Shown: positions 60,241-64,000 of the stretch, one piece after another
Layout of the letters: every line of letters starts with the position of its first letter
Numbering within the stretch: the first letter of the stretch is position 1
NCBI GenBank assembly: GCA_023101885.1
Contig: JALPQD010000137.1
Location: 4,554,071 to 4,618,070 of the forward strand
DNA length: 64,000 nucleotides
From: Typhlomys cinereus
Lineage: Eukaryota > Chordata > Mammalia > Rodentia > Platacanthomyidae
Direction: 5' to 3'
The notes under the pieces: model-generated
The model's database searches: none
What the model saw: the letters and a program-made list of their open reading frames with translations, nothing else
Told to the model about the DNA's origin: nothing
Made by a program: the position numbers and the translations under genes

Positions 60241-60542
60241 GCAGGGGTGAGATCACTTAGCATTCTTTACATCAGCTTCAGGTTTCAGGCAGTGTGCAGC
60301 TGCAGCCACACAGATAGACATTCCCCACAGACCCTCTGCCGCACCTCTGCCTACACCTGCCGCACTTAGATTTCTTCATGTTATAAGAATACCTGGATTT
60401 ATACTCTTTTAAGATAGTTGTCAGCTCTGGTGTCAAGATACCTTATGAATGGGTTTGTAGACCGTCTTGATAGTCTGAGAATGCAGCAGCAACTTATACA
60501 ACACAATGCAAAGCATCTCTCCCACCTGCTGTGGCACGGTTT

Positions 60543-60681
60543 CTACAAAGCTGAAGATGTTTGTGACTGGATGTGGCTGATTGGCTTGCTACAAATCCAT
60601 TTCCTGTCCACATCATCTCTGGAACTACTGAGCCCACTGTGCTTCGGGTAGGCATGTTCTCCTACTCCTTGGATGAAAACC
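60543..60681 (-). pseudogene. Clec2d-like: Copy D exon 5 remnant
   Basis: 45 open codons and a TAG stop. The acceptor AG has become AT. It has the Ile form of the motif (RKWICSKP), as in most Clec2 proteins, whereas copies A and C have RKWACSKP. Confidence 0.85.
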
Positions 60682-62006
60682 ATAAAACAAAACACAAAAA
60701 TAATAAAGATCCAAAGGCTGGTCACATACATTTCCCCTTACAGTGGCATCTCTACTCTGTATTTTGAATACACATAAGAGAAGGAAAAAGTCCAGTAGGA
60801 ATAATATGCATTGCTTTTGTACTTGGTTTCTTCTACATTCTCAAATTTTTCCCTGAAAACCATCCCTCTATCGTTCCTCCAGCTACATATTGACAACACA
60901 TTAATTGACACTTTCTGCTTCCTGTCACTTCAAAATGAATGGCTGCCATGGTGGCCTCGCTGAGGATTGTGCTCAGTCTCACCTTGGACAGTTTTATACA
61001 TACATGGAAATAAAACATGCTGGAAATAGGTCACAACCCCTTCTCCTCTAAAATATTCCTATAAATACCCATGACTCCAAGAGAACAGAAAATAGTCGGC
61101 ACCCTGAGAAGCCACAAGGTCTTGTGACAGTTGGCATGACTTTCTGTCACCACAACCCAACTCAGCTTGTTCGCCTCCTCCTCCTCTCACCACTCAAAAA
61201 CTCACTGACAGAAACACTTAAAACCCAACTCTGCAAACATCCTGAACGCCATGGCTGCTCTCACACTGGGGACAGCAGCGTCATCTTCTGCTCTAAACAT
61301 AAAGTGTGGTTGTGAATCTGCTCGTATCCATTCTTCCTTTCCAAACATTTCCTTACCAAAAAAAAAAAAAAACTACTAAATTGCTAAATGTGCCTGGTTT
61401 TAAGTGATGGAGGCCATCAGGTGTCCATATTGTTTTTTTCTAATGGCTCTGTGTGCAATGACTATCTTCACAGTCACCAACTTTTTTGCATTCTTCTGAG
61501 ACAAAATTTAGCAGATATCGCCAGCCATCCCTGGAGATGTTCATTCAGTGACTAGACACAGCAGTGCAGAGTGGACCTCAAGCTCCATCTCGCTCCTTGC
61601 TGTGGAATCTTGGGATCTCACAACCTCACCATGCATCGACGTTCTTTTCTACACTCTACATGGGGAATTTAGTGTGATGTAGGAAATGTTGCAAGGCAGT
61701 GGTGACAAGGATGAGAGCTGCCCGGATGGTTTGAGTGAAGTCACAGGAAGTAAAGATTTTCCAAAACTGCAGCTAACAAATGCCAGAGCATAGAAAGGAA
61801 CCATATCTGTGTGGCTGCAGAGGAACCTGAGATTGACTGACACGTGTCAGCACACACTGCATCTGTAGCTGTGCCTCTGCCCAGGAGATTCTAGTTCTTC
61901 CTCTGCAGCCGAGTGAGCTGCCAGTGATGTTACCACTCTTGTGTCCTGAGCACTCACACATACACCCACACATGAACAGCAGAAGGAAAGAGATCAGAAG
62001 ACATAC

Positions 62007-62111
62007 GAGTGTTCTATTCAGTGCCTTCTTTTGACTTCGAAGCATGTTGGGATGATTCTCTGTGCAGGCTGATCCAGCAGTCATATCACCCTTGTGTCTC
62101 CTCAGGAAATT
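62007..62111 (-). pseudogene. Clec2d-like: Copy D exon 4 remnant
   Basis: 105 nt instead of 107. It starts NFLRRHKGD, then frameshifts. The donor GTATGT is kept. Confidence 0.85.
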
Positions 62112-62635
62112 CTGTTAGGGAACACACAATCAAACACATGTGTCTCTGAGGGGACTCAGTGTCCGCTGTCCTGCAGCTTCTCTCAGAGGGCAGGTGTGAC
62201 CAAGAACAGAGACTTCAGCCCAGATTCAGCCTCAGGTCTAGTGGGGTCATTTGATGTCTGCAATCTCAAAGTACTTGGTGTTAGTGACCACACATCCCAT
62301 GTGACTGGGAAGGATTTGTCTGTTGTTCATCATAATATAGGTAATGCCCAGCTCAGTGGGCAATGTGTGCTGATTTAGAGGACAACTTATGTGATTAGCC
62401 TATGTCTCAGTAGAATGGGAACAGAGGTTTCACCTGGTGGATGACTGAGTTTGCAAGAGAGACCATGTGGAAATGTGAACAGCTTCAGCAGAAGTGGTGC
62501 CCTCAGTGAATGGCACACGCTGATGGAGGCCCCAGGCCAGCCTAGGATGCGATAGCTTCCTCTCAATTCACCTTGACGCTCCACCTCAGGACACTCAGCA
62601 TTCAACAGAAAAACTGTTCCAAGAACATTTCTTAG

Positions 62636-62829
62636 CAGTTCTTCCAGGTTTTCAGACAAAGCGAGTTGGGCTTCTAGTTCCATGCAGGAGATAAGGCTGG
62701 ATGTTCAATTCCTTGTGTCTTCAGAAAATGTTTTTTTTTTTCAGAGAATTCAGAAAATTTCTGAATATAATCCAACTTCTTGGGCAGCCAGGATACAAGT
62801 TTTCTGGATGACCTCTACTCTTTTTGTCA
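62636..62829 (-). pseudogene. Clec2d-like: Copy D exon 3 remnant
   Basis: Recognisable by the [20 protein letters not shown] end. The beginning is scrambled by indels and a poly(T) stretch. Confidence 0.8.
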
Positions 62830-63029
62830 CTACAGTGTAGACAATTTTGTCAGTTACAAGAAATCAATATTCTTATATCTTTATCTGTTCACCATCCTGA
62901 GATCAGTCTCAAGCAAACATTCGGGTTGTGGGAATCTGAATCATCAATGGGAATCCTTCCTTCATCCATAAGTCTTCCAGCTGGAGATGTCCTTCGAAGA
63001 AATGCATGCCTTTAACATTGAAGTCTTTC

Positions 63030-63699
63030 TGCTTTGAATCCCTGTTTAGTGCAATAAGGTTTGCTGAACACAAGCACAGCAGGGACAGCTGCTCTGAGGT
63101 TCCGTCTTATCGATGACATGTCATTGTGACTGCTGGGCATGTAGCATGTACAGCACAGACACACTGTACAATGGAGAATTCTCATGCCATCAGCACGAAG
63201 CAGAATGGTGAGAGATTCCTTCACATTGCTCAAACAGTTCATAATCAAAAACTTACACATTTCATTTAACATTCAAAATTGTCTTATGTAAAGGTTACTC
63301 TTAAAGGTTACTTGAGAACCTTACCTTAGCCAAATGTCTGTTTATACCTATGCCTGAAGGCTCAATTCTTAATGATGAAATTGCTATTTGTAATTAACTG
63401 CCAGTTATGAAGCATGTGCATTTACAGCTCCTTTTTCTTAAGAAATTTTCTGCATCTTCTACTTCAATGATTCATCTGGCTAGGGGGAATTCCAGTGACT
63501 ATGAGAAGTTAGTTTAAGCAGGTCAATGAAGAAATATCTTATGCATTCACGATGAATGATAGTTACATAATGGGAAGACATTTTCATTGAAATATCTGAC
63601 TCCTGGAAATGGGCTTTCTTAGATGCCTTATCATGGGAGAAACCCTGGGTACTAAACTTCCTAAGTTACCATGGTCTGAGATAAGAAGGCAAATTTTTT
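63030..63699. other. Intron remnant of copy D, then unrelated AT-rich DNA
   Basis: Homology to 3320-3520 (intron 2) is visible to about 63270. Beyond that nothing was recognised. Confidence 0.5.
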
Positions 63700-64000
63700 T
63701 ACTGTTCTTTTTATTATTATTATTATTTCCGCTCATACAAACTTAGTAGGTACACCGGTTCCTCTCCCTCCCCCCCCCCCGAACCTCCTGTTCCCCCTCC
63801 CCTCACCCCTCTCTTCCCATCCCCCCAGTGCCTCCCCCCAATCCCTGGAGAATCCTTTAATGTGCATGCCTGACTCTCCTCTGGGCCCTCTTCCGATGAT
63901 GTACAAGGACCCAATGGCATTTCCCTGAACCCTTTCCTGTGTTCCTCTTAAGCATAGGAACACTACTGTGGCTGTCAATTCCTTGCCTCCAAGGATCTTG
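63700..64000 (-). mobile_element. 3' end of a minus-strand L1, continuing past the window
   Basis: TTATTATTATTATTTCCGCTC, then a C-rich pyrimidine tract and AAGGACCCAATGGCATTTCC. This is the reverse complement of the 29300-29540 type L1 3' UTR. Confidence 0.85.

Larger units (their letters stand above)
60543..62829 (-). pseudogene. Clec2d-like: Clec2-family copy D (relic, exons 3-5)
   Basis: More diverged than A to C. The exon 5 remnant (60543-60681) is open and reads VFIQGVGEHAYP, then DRKWICSKP, but its acceptor is TTTTAT instead of TTTTAG. The exon 4 remnant (62007-62111) has a one-base loss after the GGTGAT codons, TCGAAGTCA in place of the WKW codons, and a TAG near its end. The exon 3 remnant (62636-62829) has lost its donor (GTAAG to CTAAG), the first domain Cys codons and its frame, with a poly(T) insertion near 62729. 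Homology to the other copies fades near 63270, before exon 2 would appear. Confidence 0.88.

Noticed and set aside
1..64000. tRNA, rRNA, CRISPR, operon or bacterial promoter features
   Set aside because: Nothing of the kind was seen. The tRNA-like boxes present belong to SINE heads.

Overview
This is a stretch of mammalian, almost certainly rodent, nuclear DNA. It has split genes with GT/AG introns, B1-like and tRNA-headed SINEs with (GT)n or (CA)n tails, L1 elements with monomeric 5' promoters, class II LTR elements and abundant microsatellites. The L1 and SINE sequences do not look like standard house-mouse copies. A dipodoid (jerboa-type) rodent is a guess, not something the sequence proves. 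The only protein-coding family I recognise is Clec2 (Clr/Ocil/LLT1-like), the C-type-lectin-like ligands of NKR-P1 receptors. The window is therefore probably part of the natural killer gene complex.

Layout. Four Clec2 copies lie head to tail, all on the minus strand, so the last exon of each has the lowest coordinate. Copy A (801-4130) has exons 5, 4, 3 and 2, a destroyed exon 4 splice donor, and no exon 1. Copy B (19740-21605) has exons 4, 3 and 2, a mutated exon 2 acceptor, and a last exon lost in a deletion that also trimmed the neighbouring endogenous retrovirus (13654-18378). Copy C (34691-43834) has five exons in matching phase and gives an uninterrupted 208-residue type II membrane protein, so it is the one apparently functional gene. 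Copy D (60543-62829) is a decayed relic with frameshift, stop and splice lesions.

A, B and C belong to a tandem duplication. A gene segment (exon 5 to mid intron 1; about 1-9145, 13600-23130 and 34600-42860) alternates with a spacer segment (about 9146-13600 and 29640-34600). The boundary lies inside intron 1, so A and B do not carry the copy C first exon. Since duplicating, the copies gained private insertions: an ETn-like class II ERV, a SINE and a nearly complete but broken L1 in B, and a solo LTR with a perfect 6-bp target-site duplication in the second spacer.

Right of copy C (43.9-60 kb) is mostly repeat-rich intergenic DNA: SINEs, an internally deleted minus-strand L1 (52950-55770), an ancient L1 3' end (56860-57480) and LTR remnants. 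One short uninterpreted reading frame there has a signal-peptide-like start and a poly(A) signal. No RNA genes, CRISPR arrays or prokaryote-type features are present. All similarities were judged by eye; no alignment or database search was run.
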